NCBI GenBank assembly: GCA_963697975.1
Contig: OY969111.1
Coordinates: 4,216,001 to 4,280,000 of the forward strand
Source of the DNA: QHXM01 sp963697975
GTDB lineage: Bacteria > Acidobacteriota > Blastocatellia > Pyrinomonadales > Pyrinomonadaceae
Length of the DNA: 64,000 nt
Reading direction: 5' to 3'
The notes beneath the pieces were generated by a model. It made no database searches. It was not told where the DNA came from and saw only the letters and a program-made list of their open reading frames with translations. The position numbers and the translations under genes are program-made. Position 1 is the first letter of the stretch; the number at the start of each line of letters is the position of its first letter. Shown in pieces: positions 8,855 through 16,429 of this stretch.

Positions 8855-9735
8855 TTGAAGTTGCGGCGATTGAAGATGAGCGTCGCGGCAGCCAACAGCA
8901 CAGTGATGTAAACGACCGCGTAGGCGAGCGACGCAAAAACAAGCGTGGGGAGCGGCGTTTGCCCATGCGCGGCGGGCGTGATGTAGCTGTAGTTCGACAG
9001 GTTCGGCAGCAGATAAAAGAGAGCGCCGAAGAAATAGCGCGCACTCGTCGTGCCCATCGAAGTGGCAAAGGTCTTCAGATCGGCGCTGAAATGTCCGATG
9101 ATGAAAACGAAGAACGTGAGCAAGGCGGAGAGCGCGGGCGATGAGAAAGACGAGAAGAGAATCGCCACCGCCGTCAGAATCATCAACTCAACGTAGATGA
9201 GCATGATGGCGGGCCAGATATTCAGAATGGGCGCTTCCCAGCCGCGCCTGACGTAGAGCAGCGCGAGCGAGAGGCCAAGACCCATCACGAGGACGTTGAC
9301 GAGCAACGTCAAACAAAGGCCGAGGTATTTGCCGACGAGGAACTCCCCGCGCCCGACGGGCTTTGAAAAGATCGCATAGATGGTTCGCCGCTCAATCTCT
9401 TTGTAGACGAGGCCGACGCCGACGAAGATGGAGATGAATGCGCCGAACACGAGCATCCCGCTCAATCCCATATCAATGATTATCTTGGATTCCTGCGCCG
9501 CCGACAGTTCGCCCAAAAATATCGCGCCGACGATTAAGAGCAACACGAAGAGCACGAGATTGTAGAGCACGCGGTCGCGCACGGCTTCACGAAAAGCATT
9601 GCGCGCGATAGCCCGTAGACGCCGCCAGATGCTCGTCTGCCTGACGCTTTTGTGACTTTCCACTCCAGCCTTCCCAGCCTCCCCATTATGTTTAAGGTCT
9701 GATTGCTCGCCGGTCCAAGTTGCGCCGCCCGACAA
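8851..9735 (-). CDS. ABC-2 type transporter permease
   Basis: 294 residues with about six membrane helices (LYNLVLFVLLLIVGAIFL, MLVFGAFISIFVGVGLVY, LCLTLLVNVLVMGLGLSL, AIMLIYVELMILTAVAIL, ALSALLTFFVFIIGHF, YAVVYITVLLAAATLIF). The segment VYKEIERRTIYAIFSKPVGR between helices 2 and 3 is characteristic of ABC-2/NosY-like permeases. First gene of the leftward permease-TPR-ATPase-LolA operon. The first 35 residues are polar and poorly conserved-looking, so a later start is possible. Confidence 0.88.
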   Translation of the reverse strand: MSGGATWTGEQSDLKHNGEAGKAGVESHKSVRQTSIWRRLRAIARNAFREAVRDRVLYNLVLFVLLLIVGAIFLGELSAAQESKIIIDMGLSGMLVFGAFISIFVGVGLVYKEIERRTIYAIFSKPVGRGEFLVGKYLGLCLTLLVNVLVMGLGLSLALLYVRRGWEAPILNIWPAIMLIYVELMILTAVAILFSSFSSPALSALLTFFVFIIGHFSADLKTFATSMGTTSARYFFGALFYLLPNLSNYSYITPAAHGQTPLPTLVFASLAYAVVYITVLLAAATLIFNRRNFK

Positions 9736-9769
9736 CTGCTGTGACTTCGGGGCACTTCATGCTACATGC

Positions 9770-9775
9770 ATTATA
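9770..9775 (-). promoter_or_regulatory. Possible -10 box of the ABC-2 operon
   Basis: The minus strand reads TATAAT here, 35 bp upstream of the permease ATG. It abuts the T-run of the pilin terminator, which would form the spacer. No good -35 is present (AGCTTC at the 17-bp position), so the call rests on the -10 alone. Confidence 0.35.
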
Positions 9776-9776
9776 A

Positions 9777-9814
9777 ACAAAAAAAAAGGGACGAAGCTTT
9801 CACCTCGTCCCTTT
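9777..9814 (-). terminator. Rho-independent terminator after the first pilin gene
   Basis: On the minus strand AAAGGGACGA and TCGTCCCTTT form a perfect 10-bp stem (9785-9794 with 9805-9814) with a 10-nt loop, followed by a long T run. It sits 24 bp after the pilin stop codon, where a terminator is expected. Confidence 0.93.
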
Positions 9815-9837
9815 AGACTAACCTGTGGGAGGAAATC

Positions 9838-10359
9838 TTACTGGTTGCCGAGCGCCGTCGCTCCATCAACCGCAGCACGGTCAGCATAAGCGGTCGTGCC
9901 AGGGCCACCGCGCATCACACCATCTTCCGTGATACCGAAGACGCGTGTGCCGGACTGCGAAGCACCGCTGTCAACAATCGGGTCAGCCGTCGCGTGGAAA
10001 GAGGCCAGCGTGTTGGTGGCTGCCACGGCGTTGACCGGGACGACGTTAAAGTTGTAGCCGCTCTTCTGTTTGGTGCCCAAGACGGGGTCAACCAATTTCT
10101 GTGAGACGAGGCTTTCCGTCACCGGAGCAACCGAATCGGCCGCCAACATACCGGCGAAGTTGCCGTTGCCGACGGTGGCCTGGAAGGTGGCTTCGGCGCT
10201 GTGGACGGTGCGGAGAGAGGACTGAGCCGAGCCTTCGTTGGCGGCGCGACGTGAAGCGAGGAGGTTGGGGATGGCGATGGCGGCGATGATGCCGATGATC
10301 GCGACGACGATCAAGAGTTCGATGAGTGAGAAGCCGGTTTGGCCTTTGGTCTTTTGCAT
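9838..10359 (-). CDS. pilA: Type IV pilin-like protein 1
   Basis: 173 residues. Short leader MQKTKGQTG, then the type III signal: prepilin peptidase would cut G|FSLIE, leaving Phe1 and Glu5 followed by the hydrophobic assembly helix (LLIVVAIIGIIAAIAIPNLL). The globular part is small, Ala/Val/Thr-rich and Cys-free (TVHSAEATFQATVGNGNFAG, SGYNFNVVPVN). This matches pilins/pseudopilins of the GspG/PilA kind in acidobacteria. It has its own terminator and a probable sigma-54 promoter 105 nt upstream. The choice between major pilin and pseudopilin is open, since no pil assembly genes are in view. Confidence 0.9.
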   Translation of the reverse strand: MQKTKGQTGFSLIELLIVVAIIGIIAAIAIPNLLASRRAANEGSAQSSLRTVHSAEATFQATVGNGNFAGMLAADSVAPVTESLVSQKLVDPVLGTKQKSGYNFNVVPVNAVAATNTLASFHATADPIVDSGASQSGTRVFGITEDGVMRGGPGTTAYADRAAVDGATALGNQ

Positions 10360-10680
10360 TTCTTTTCGAGTGCTCCTTAGGAAGGGGTTTAAAGTTTTGG
10401 TTATTTAATTCGCGCCATCGGCTTCCGTCTCAGGTTCGCAGGCCGCGCTGTGCGCGATGTGTCGCAGGGGTTATTAACAAGCCGTGTGCCATAAGCTGTT
10501 TCGCGAGTTGCAAGAAAAATTGCCGCAATTTAATGGCGAATATCGCTCAGGCTGGCTCGTCGATGGGCGTAAATCCGGCAAACTGACAATTCCTGGTAGT
10601 CGCCGGGTGACGGTTTTCGTCAAATGAGAGATGGTAAAGCCGGGGCAGTGACCAACGAGAGGCAAGCGAGGGAGAGCTTC
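10360..10680. other. 321-bp region upstream of pilin 1
   Basis: No coding potential recognised. It carries a -24/-12 type element at 10476-10491. A predicted leader of about 105 nt would run from there to the pilin ATG, with CTCCT (minus AGGAG) at 10373-10377 as ribosome site, somewhat far (about 14 nt) from the start. Confidence 0.6.
10476..10491 (-). promoter_or_regulatory. Probable sigma-54 (-24/-12) promoter of pilin 1
   Basis: The minus strand reads TGGCACACGGCTTGTT. Consensus TGGCAC-N5-TTGCW: the -24 half is perfect and the spacing exact (GG-N10), but the -12 GC is GT. The neighbouring PilR-type activator gene supports the call. The predicted transcript start is near 10465. Confidence 0.6.
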
Positions 10681-11127
10681 TTAATTAACAGGGCTGCTGG
10701 TGACATCTGCCGGAGCGCCAGCATTAACGCGCAGGATTCCTGTGCCGTCTACGAAGTAGTTCTGTAAGCTACTTGACGGGTCATGGTCGGGCGCTGCTAC
10801 CGCTGTGTAATTCTGGGAGGGAGTGGCAATGTTTGGTGTGGCCGCGAAGTTATATCCACTCTTGCGTCCGGTGCGAAGGTCGGGATCGTTAAGAAATTTC
10901 GCGTTAGAAAGGGCTGTCAAATCGCCGTATTCACCGCTCGATGAACGATAAGAGGCTTCACACGAATGTATCAAGCGCATCGAGTGCGCTGCGGAAGCTC
11001 CGCGTGCTGCCTGTTTAGCCTGCATCAGATACGTGACCGTGATTGCGGCAATAATCCCTATGATCGCCACGACGATGAGTAGTTCGATGAGAGAGAACCC
11101 TCGCTGAGAGTGTGTTTGAGCCTTCAT
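10681..11127 (-). CDS. Type IV pilin-like protein 2
   Basis: 148 residues from the ATG at 11125-11127; the open frame extends upstream to 11205, but this start places the leader MKAQTHSQRG directly before the prepilin cut G|FSLIE. The hydrophobic helix follows (LLIVVAIIGIIAAITVTYLM). The globular part resembles pilin 1 (MRLIHSCEASYRSSSGEYGDL; SGYNFAATP) but has a single Cys and a different C-terminus, so it is a diverged paralogue, possibly a minor pilin. It lies between pilR and pilin 1 and has its own -24/-12 element. Confidence 0.88.
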   Translation of the reverse strand: MKAQTHSQRGFSLIELLIVVAIIGIIAAITVTYLMQAKQAARGASAAHSMRLIHSCEASYRSSSGEYGDLTALSNAKFLNDPDLRTGRKSGYNFAATPNIATPSQNYTAVAAPDHDPSSSLQNYFVDGTGILRVNAGAPADVTSSPVN

Positions 11128-11197
11128 GTGAAATGTTATCCGCCTATTTAGCCAAGAGGTTTGCTGTTCCAAGCGTATCAGCCCGCAACCTGGTTTA

Positions 11198-11213
11198 AGC
11201 AACACGTATGCCA
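11198..11213 (-). promoter_or_regulatory. Probable sigma-54 (-24/-12) promoter of pilin 2
   Basis: The minus strand reads TGGCATACGTGTTGCT: GG-N10-GC spacing exact, with TGGCA and TTGCT matching the consensus. The predicted transcript start is near 11187, leaving a 60-nt leader to the ATG at 11127. PilR-family activators are known to drive pilA from such promoters. Confidence 0.75.
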
Positions 11214-11231
11214 GCCACTCAATAGGCCTTC

Positions 11232-11254
11232 AGCCCCTCCGCCCCAACGGGGCT
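11232..11254. repeat. Short palindrome AGCCCC...GGGGCT
   Basis: An imperfect hairpin just downstream of the pilR stop. It could serve as a weak terminator of pilR but lacks a T run. It resembles the palindrome at 6044-6090. Confidence 0.5.
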
Positions 11255-11307
11255 AAGAGTGCCGCCTTTCTTATCTCGAACGCACGTTATTGATAGATTA
11301 CGGGTTG

Positions 11308-12813
11308 TTATGGAGCCGCTTCGTAGGCATCCTCATCCTCGTCGCGGCGGCGTGGCTCAGGGTCGGTCGTGCGGCGGCGTGGAGGTGAGTCCTGCTGTCG
11401 CCGGTCGTCGCGCAGTTGCGCCGTCAGGCTGCGGATGCTGTGCTTATCCAGCAGGTGACGAAGCGAGCGCACAGAGAGTTGCAGGAGTTCGGCGGCGCGA
11501 GTCTGGTTGCCGTTGGTCCGGCGCAGGGCTTCGAGAATGTAGGTCTTTTCCAGTTGATCCAGATAGGCCACGATGTTGATGCCATCGTCCGGCAGGGCGA
11601 AAGCGGAAGCGATGCGTGCAGGATTGTAGTTGGTGATCTGTTCGGGGAAGCGTTCGGGCTGAATCGTGTCCGTGCGCTCAAGCGCGACGGCGCGCTCAAT
11701 CGTATGCTCAAGCTCGCGGACGTTGCCGGGCCACGAATATATTTCGAGCAAGCGCAGAGCCTTTTCGCTGATGGTGATCTGGCGATTCGTTTGCGCGCAG
11801 AATTTTTTGACGAAGTGTTCCGTTAATTCCACGATGTCTTCCGTTCTTTCGCGCAAGGGGGGAAGCTCGATGGGAATCACCGAGACACGATAGAAGAGGT
11901 CTTCGCGGAACTGGCCGTCTTTGACCATCGCGGAAAGATCGCGGTTGGTGGCGGCGATGACGCGCGTGTCAATCTCAAGCTCATCATGCGCGCCGACGGG
12001 GCGCACCTTGCGCTCTTGCAGCACACGCAGGAGCTTGACCTGCATGGCGGGCGACATCTCGCCAATCTCGTCCAGAAAGATTGTTCCGCGATTCGCCGCC
12101 TCAAAGAGACCTTTGCGGTTGGTGTTCGCGCCCGTGAACGCTCCCTTTGTGTAGCCGAAGAGTTCCGATTCGAGCAGCGTTTCGGTAAACGCGCCGCAGT
12201 TGATTGAAACAAACGGGCGCTCTGCTCGCGGGCTGAGATCGTGAATGGCGCGTGCGACCAGTTCTTTGCCCGTTCCTGATTCGCCTGTGACGAGGATGGT
12301 TGATTGCACTTCGGCGACGGTTTCAATCATCTGGTAGACGGCCTGCATTCGTTCGGAGTGGCCGATGATGTTGCCGAGGCTGCCACGCTCGCGCTGCTCT
12401 TTGATGAGAGCTTCCTTCTCGATCTTGAGCGTCTCGACCTCTTTCTTGAGCGTGAGGCGTTCGAGAGCTTTGGCGACGATCAGCTTCAGTTCGTCAATGT
12501 CGAAAGGCTTGGTGATGAAATCATCTGCGCCGAGCTTAAAGGCTTCGCGCGCCGTGTCAACGGTCGCAAAGGCAGTCATCATCACGACCGCGACTTCCGG
12601 CAGCAACTCGCGCGCGGCGCGCAACAGCTCTATGCCACCCATGTCCGGCATCCGCACGTCTGAGACGATGAGGTCAGCCGCTTCTTCGCGCAGCAACTCA
12701 AGCCCGCGCCGCCCGTTCTCAGCCGCGCGCACCTCATGCCCCTCGCGCCCGAACACGATTGTCAGGAGCTGCCGCATTCCTTGTTCATCATCAACAATAA
12801 GCAGTTTGGACAT
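11308..12813 (-). CDS. pilR: Sigma-54 dependent response regulator, PilR/NtrC type
   Basis: 501 residues. Receiver domain (1-120) with acceptor Asp52 (VSDVRMPD), Thr80 and Lys102. AAA+ domain with Walker A GESGTGKE (177-184), the sigma-54 contact loop GAFTGA (224-229) and FLDEIGEM. C-terminal Fis-type helix-turn-helix (QTRAAELLQLSVRSLRHLL), then an unusual 30-residue Arg/Pro/Asp-rich tail. Partner of the histidine kinase gene upstream. Its position next to two pilins with -24/-12 elements makes pilin control the obvious role. NtrC-like function is certain; the PilR label is from context. Confidence 0.95.
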   Translation of the reverse strand: MSKLLIVDDEQGMRQLLTIVFGREGHEVRAAENGRRGLELLREEAADLIVSDVRMPDMGGIELLRAARELLPEVAVVMMTAFATVDTAREAFKLGADDFITKPFDIDELKLIVAKALERLTLKKEVETLKIEKEALIKEQRERGSLGNIIGHSERMQAVYQMIETVAEVQSTILVTGESGTGKELVARAIHDLSPRAERPFVSINCGAFTETLLESELFGYTKGAFTGANTNRKGLFEAANRGTIFLDEIGEMSPAMQVKLLRVLQERKVRPVGAHDELEIDTRVIAATNRDLSAMVKDGQFREDLFYRVSVIPIELPPLRERTEDIVELTEHFVKKFCAQTNRQITISEKALRLLEIYSWPGNVRELEHTIERAVALERTDTIQPERFPEQITNYNPARIASAFALPDDGINIVAYLDQLEKTYILEALRRTNGNQTRAAELLQLSVRSLRHLLDKHSIRSLTAQLRDDRRQQDSPPRRRTTDPEPRRRDEDEDAYEAAP

Positions 12814-12819
12814 AGTAAA

Positions 12820-12846
12820 AGCAGAAGTCAGAAGTCAGGAGTCAAG
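12820..12846. repeat. agaagtcag repeat words at the end of the four-helix-bundle gene
   Basis: Direct repeat (agaagtcagaagtcaggagtc). The minus-strand stop codon of the four-helix-bundle gene and its last residues (LTPDF) are read from this repeat. Confidence 0.75.
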
Positions 12847-13196
12847 ATAGCTGCCGAATAGTTTTCCAACAATTTACTAACTTCTTCAAGTTGTGGCAGC
12901 AATTCTGGATTATCACCGTAGCCCAGGTCTTTCGCCAACACAAGATAGTAACGACATTCTTCAAGAGAAGTTCGTGCCGCTGCCATTAATCGAGCCTTCT
13001 CTGATTTGTTCTCTTCAGGGAGACACTCAACGATGCTGGTCGGAATGGCGACAGCCGCGCGCCTGAATTGCGGAGTCAACCCGCAAACCTCTTTTTGCGG
13101 AAAATAGTCGCTGTAATTATAGACGGACAACACGAACTGATGCGCTTTCTGCCAGATGAGTAAATCTCGAAAATCTTTCGCAGCCTCTTCACTCAT
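12828..13196 (-). CDS. Four-helix bundle protein (23S rRNA IVS / S23 family)
   Basis: 122 residues matching the S23 family: FRDLLIWQKAHQFVLSVYNY, then GLTPQFRRAAVAIPTSIVEC, ARTSLEECRYYLVLAKDLGY and a final helix EEVSKLLENYSAAI. Members are small helical proteins of unknown cellular role, often found as stray insertions or inside 23S intervening sequences. Here it is wedged between pilS (1 bp gap upstream) and pilR. Its last five residues and stop come from an agaagtcag repeat, a sign of recent insertion. A role in pilin control is not implied by sequence. Confidence 0.88.
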   Translation of the reverse strand: MSEEAAKDFRDLLIWQKAHQFVLSVYNYSDYFPQKEVCGLTPQFRRAAVAIPTSIVECLPEENKSEKARLMAAARTSLEECRYYLVLAKDLGYGDNPELLPQLEEVSKLLENYSAAILTPDF

Positions 13197-13197
13197 T

Positions 13198-14892
13198 CTA
13201 TTCCCCGACCTCTAGTTTTTGGCTGCGGCTCACCTGCTCATGCCTTTCTCCCGGTAGCTCGATGGCAATAGTCGTCCCTTGTCCCTCACGACTGCGGACG
13301 TTGATTGTACCACCGTGATCGCGGATGATTTGATAGACAATCGAAAGCCCCAGCCCCGTGCCGCCGGTTCTCGAAGAAAACGGCTCGAAGAGATGCTCGA
13401 CCTGTTCGGGCGACATCCCCGCGCCCGTGTCCGTAAAGGTGATTCGCAAACGATTCCCGGCGGAATGCTTTAGCTCGGCGTGCAACGTTCCTCCATCGGG
13501 CATCGCCTGCAAGGCATTACGCGCGATGTTCCAGAAGACCTGCTTGAGTTGCGAGGCGTCGGCGCTCATTATCAACGCCCCATCCGGGTAATCCTCTTCC
13601 AGCCTATGCCCCGCCTGAATCTCAGGGCTGTGGCGCAGGAGCGTGAACGTCTCTTGAAGCAACTCGCGCACGTCAACGCTCACATGAGCCTGCGAGCGCG
13701 GGCGCGCATAAGTCAGGTAATCCGTGATGATGCGATTGAGACGGTCGGATTCGCGCAGGATAATTTCCATCAATTCCGCCTGAGAAGAGTTGCCGTCCAT
13801 TTCAGAACGCAGCACCTGAATCGAGCCGCGCATCGCCGCGAGCGGGTTTCTGATTTCGTGCGCAATTGAAGCGGCGACGCGCCCGACGGCGGCGAGACGA
13901 TCCTGCCTGCGCGAGGTATCTTCGAGCGCACGTACCTGTGTTAAATCCTGAAAGGTGATGACCAGCCCCGTAGTCTCGCCGGATTCCGCAAAGAGCGGAA
14001 AGATACTGAAGCCCAAACGCAGCCGGAGTCCGTCGGCGGTCAGGCAATCGGCTTCAAAGCGCGGGCTGGTCTCTCCGGCCTCCACCGCGCTCATAGATTG
14101 GCGTGTGCGCTCTTCAATGTCGCCGAAAAAGATGGAGACTCCCTGCCCGCGCACGTCATCAGCCTTGTAGCCTGTTATCTCTTCGGCGGCGGCGTTGAAG
14201 ATATAGATACGCCCCTGCAAGTCTGTCGTCACGACTCCCGAACGAATCGACTCGACAATGCGCTCATGCAACGCGCGCAAGTTGGCGAGCGTCTGCGTCG
14301 TTTCCGTCAACTGCACGTCGTAGTGAGATTGGCGCTGGACGAGCCGTGCCGCCAGCAGGCCGACGAAGAGAAAGGCTATATCGTTGAGGCCGACCGACTG
14401 GATTACTTTCAGGGTCGAGGTCGCGGTCACGGGTGTGGCGTGCGCTGGGATAACGCCTGAGACGACACCCATTGAGAGACCCGTGAAGATGGCGGCGCAT
14501 CCGACCGAAGCGACGAGCGCCGCACGCGCTCCGAGAAAAATACTGGCGACCGAGATGATGACGATATAAAGCGCGGCAAAAGGCGAGCTGACATCACCTG
14601 TGGCCCAGACAAGCCACGACACGATCAGGACATCAACAAACAACTGGATGCTGGCCTGTAGTCGCACACGCTCGCTCAAGCGTAATGTGACGGCGTAGAT
14701 GAGCGAGACGACGATGACGGCGAGAAAGATGAGAAGCGAGTTGCGTTCGGAATTACCGGACTGCTCACGAGAAAACAATGTGATGGAGAGCGCGAAGAGC
14801 AGCACGGTGGCGGCGACGCGCCCGAGGATGAGCCACCAGAGTCTGTGGCCGAGCGCCCCGCCCGGTTGCAATGTCTTTCCGACCGTCCCCAT
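13198..14892 (-). CDS. pilS: PAS-containing sensor histidine kinase, PilS/AtoS type
   Basis: 564 residues. About six N-terminal membrane helices (18-185), a PAS domain (about 210-325), HisKA dimerisation domain with His345 in ASIAHEIRNPL, and HATPase_c (about 450-550: NIARNALQAMPDGG, DTGAGMSPEQ, GTGLGLSIVYQI). The architecture of a polytopic sensor plus PAS matches PilS. It should phosphorylate the PilR-type regulator downstream; the two genes are separated by the four-helix-bundle gene. The last residues (SRSQKLEVGE) fall beyond the kinase fold. Confidence 0.92.
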   Translation of the reverse strand: MGTVGKTLQPGGALGHRLWWLILGRVAATVLLFALSITLFSREQSGNSERNSLLIFLAVIVVSLIYAVTLRLSERVRLQASIQLFVDVLIVSWLVWATGDVSSPFAALYIVIISVASIFLGARAALVASVGCAAIFTGLSMGVVSGVIPAHATPVTATSTLKVIQSVGLNDIAFLFVGLLAARLVQRQSHYDVQLTETTQTLANLRALHERIVESIRSGVVTTDLQGRIYIFNAAAEEITGYKADDVRGQGVSIFFGDIEERTRQSMSAVEAGETSPRFEADCLTADGLRLRLGFSIFPLFAESGETTGLVITFQDLTQVRALEDTSRRQDRLAAVGRVAASIAHEIRNPLAAMRGSIQVLRSEMDGNSSQAELMEIILRESDRLNRIITDYLTYARPRSQAHVSVDVRELLQETFTLLRHSPEIQAGHRLEEDYPDGALIMSADASQLKQVFWNIARNALQAMPDGGTLHAELKHSAGNRLRITFTDTGAGMSPEQVEHLFEPFSSRTGGTGLGLSIVYQIIRDHGGTINVRSREGQGTTIAIELPGERHEQVSRSQKLEVGE

Positions 14893-14957
14893 CAGACTTA
14901 AAGACTATCACAGAGCAGGCGGCTTGAGGCAGTTATTAGAGTGGTTTGCGAATTAGT

Positions 14958-14986
14958 GTACGGCAGGCTGACAGCCTGCCATACAT
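14958..14986. repeat. Short palindrome GGCAGGCTGACAGCCTGCC
   Basis: A perfect 8-bp stem with a 3-nt centre, within gtacgg...catac, between pilS and the DinB gene. There is no T run, so a dispersed palindrome is likelier than a terminator. Confidence 0.6.
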
Positions 14987-15035
14987 CAAATCGGAGTTCC
15001 ATTCAAGCAGGAAATCTACTCTTGAGCGTTGCCGC

Positions 15036-15518
15036 TCACTTTGCGGATATGCGCTCGCGCAGCGCACTTAACTCTTCTCTGTGCGACTGGTCATGTTCAC
15101 GCATTAGCCGGAAAAGTTTCCCTAACGTGATTGCTCCGACACCTTCCAACATGCCGCTTCGATTCAACTGGTCGGGCGAGAGCGTTTTCATCACCCGGAC
15201 ATTCTCCGCCCGTGCTAAGGCGAACTCCTCAAAGGCCGCCTCGAAATCCTGCCTATTGTAATCCCTCTCTCTGGCGATGCGGCTGCCATCAAAATCAGGC
15301 AGGGCGGGTTGTTGCTCTGTCAGCAGCTTTTTGATTCGCGCGCTGTAGCCCTCTCTCTCCAGATCACGAAGATGACAGACTTGCTCGACGACGGAGAATT
15401 CGTCCACCGCAGGCTTCCATGTCAAATCCTGCAACGCCATCTCAGCCGCCAACTGCCGGATGTGTCCGGGCGTCTCTTCCAGAAACCTGACAACCTCTTG
15501 AAACTCCTGCTCGGTCAT
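15036..15518 (-). CDS. DinB-family (DinB_2) protein
   Basis: 160 residues with the DinB/YfiT four-helix fold: EFSVVEQVCHLRDLEREGY gives the first metal-ligand His and REHDQSHREEL the second and third. Members are metal-binding proteins, some of them thiol-dependent transferases; the bacterial substrate is usually unknown. The start overlaps the pgl stop by 4 bp, so it is translated with the pentose phosphate genes, though a metabolic link is not evident. Confidence 0.85.
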   Translation of the reverse strand: MTEQEFQEVVRFLEETPGHIRQLAAEMALQDLTWKPAVDEFSVVEQVCHLRDLEREGYSARIKKLLTEQQPALPDFDGSRIARERDYNRQDFEAAFEEFALARAENVRVMKTLSPDQLNRSGMLEGVGAITLGKLFRLMREHDQSHREELSALRERISAK

Positions 15519-16279
15519 TTATATTCCCACTCAAGGCCCAGGCCGCTGGATGCAGCTTTGTCTATAAGCCATTCGTGCGTGCCGTCAAGCGGTTTAATCA
15601 ACTGGGCGGGCAGCCGCACAGGGTCACGCTCGCCCTTGAGAATTTCGGCCAGTCGCGCGGCTTTGTTTTCGCCTGTGACCAGAAAGAGAACGTGTGCCGC
15701 GCGGTTGATGGCGGGTGCGGTCAACGTGATGCGATATGCGCCGAGTTTCTCGACCCATAGTCCGGCGACCCAGGCCTCTCCTTCCATCAAAACTTCCGTG
15801 CCGGGGAAAAGCGAAGCGGTGTGCCCATCGTCTCCCATGCCCAGCAGAATTAAATCGCAGCGAGGCCACGCGGCATCGTTGAAAAAGGTACGCATGTCGT
15901 CTTCATAAAGCCGCGCGTTACTAATCGCATCGCCGACCCCGTTCATCCGGTGAATGTTCTTCGCTGGCAGGTCGACGCGCGAGAGCAGTGCTTCGTTCGC
16001 CATGCGGTAATTGCTCTCGGCGTGGTCTGGCGGCACACATCGCTCATCGCCGAAAAAGATATGAACCTTCGACCAGTCAAGCTGCTCTCTGTAACTTTCG
16101 CTTGCCAGCAACTCGTAAACGCGCTTCGGAGTCGAGCCACCGGCAAGCGCAACCGCGAAACGCCCACGCTCCGCAATCGCTTCCCGCCCAAGCTTGACGA
16201 AACCTGCTGCGGCGATCTGAGCGAGTTCGGCAGGATCGTCGAGGACTAGAACTTTCGGACATTGTTCAGGAGTTTCCAT
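15515..16279 (-). CDS. pgl: 6-phosphogluconolactonase
   Basis: 254 residues of the SugarP isomerase/DevB type: ALAGGSTPKRVYELL near the N-terminus, FFGDERCVPPDHAESNYRM and LLGMGDDGHTASLFPGT. It hydrolyses 6-phosphogluconolactone to 6-phosphogluconate, the second step of the oxidative pentose phosphate pathway. It follows opcA and zwf in the same direction. A 150-bp gap with a ggattaacag-type inverted repeat separates it from opcA. Confidence 0.96.
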   Translation of the reverse strand: METPEQCPKVLVLDDPAELAQIAAAGFVKLGREAIAERGRFAVALAGGSTPKRVYELLASESYREQLDWSKVHIFFGDERCVPPDHAESNYRMANEALLSRVDLPAKNIHRMNGVGDAISNARLYEDDMRTFFNDAAWPRCDLILLGMGDDGHTASLFPGTEVLMEGEAWVAGLWVEKLGAYRITLTAPAINRAAHVLFLVTGENKAARLAEILKGERDPVRLPAQLIKPLDGTHEWLIDKAASSGLGLEWEYK

Positions 16280-16312
16280 GCAGACTTAGAGTCACTAAGA
16301 ATACCGATAAGA

Positions 16313-16421
16313 AATTAGATAGGATTAACAGGATTATCAAGATTAAGAAGACAAGGCAGGTCAAGGAAACTGAATGCTTGTTCTTTCATCTTGTCCATCT
16401 TGTTAATCCGGTCTATTTCTT
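16313..16421. repeat. ggattaacag-type inverted repeat, copy 1
   Basis: Left arm (gataggattaacaggattat, from about 16317) and right arm (cttgtccatcttgttaatcc, to about 16420) are imperfect reverse complements enclosing about 40 bp. A second copy with the same words and the same layout lies at 20501-20606. Confidence 0.85.
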
Positions 16422-16429
16422 CTCCATTC

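Noticed and set aside
10395..10470. Possible cyclic-di-GMP (GEMM) riboswitch upstream of pilin 1
   Set aside because: Some GNRA-like and GCxxA words are present, but the conserved core pairs of GEMM could not be placed.
10510..10524. TTGC...GGCAA pair on the minus strand as a sigma-54 site for pilin 1
   Set aside because: Spacing between GG and GC is 11, and sigma-54 promoters require 10; the element at 10476-10491 has the right spacing.
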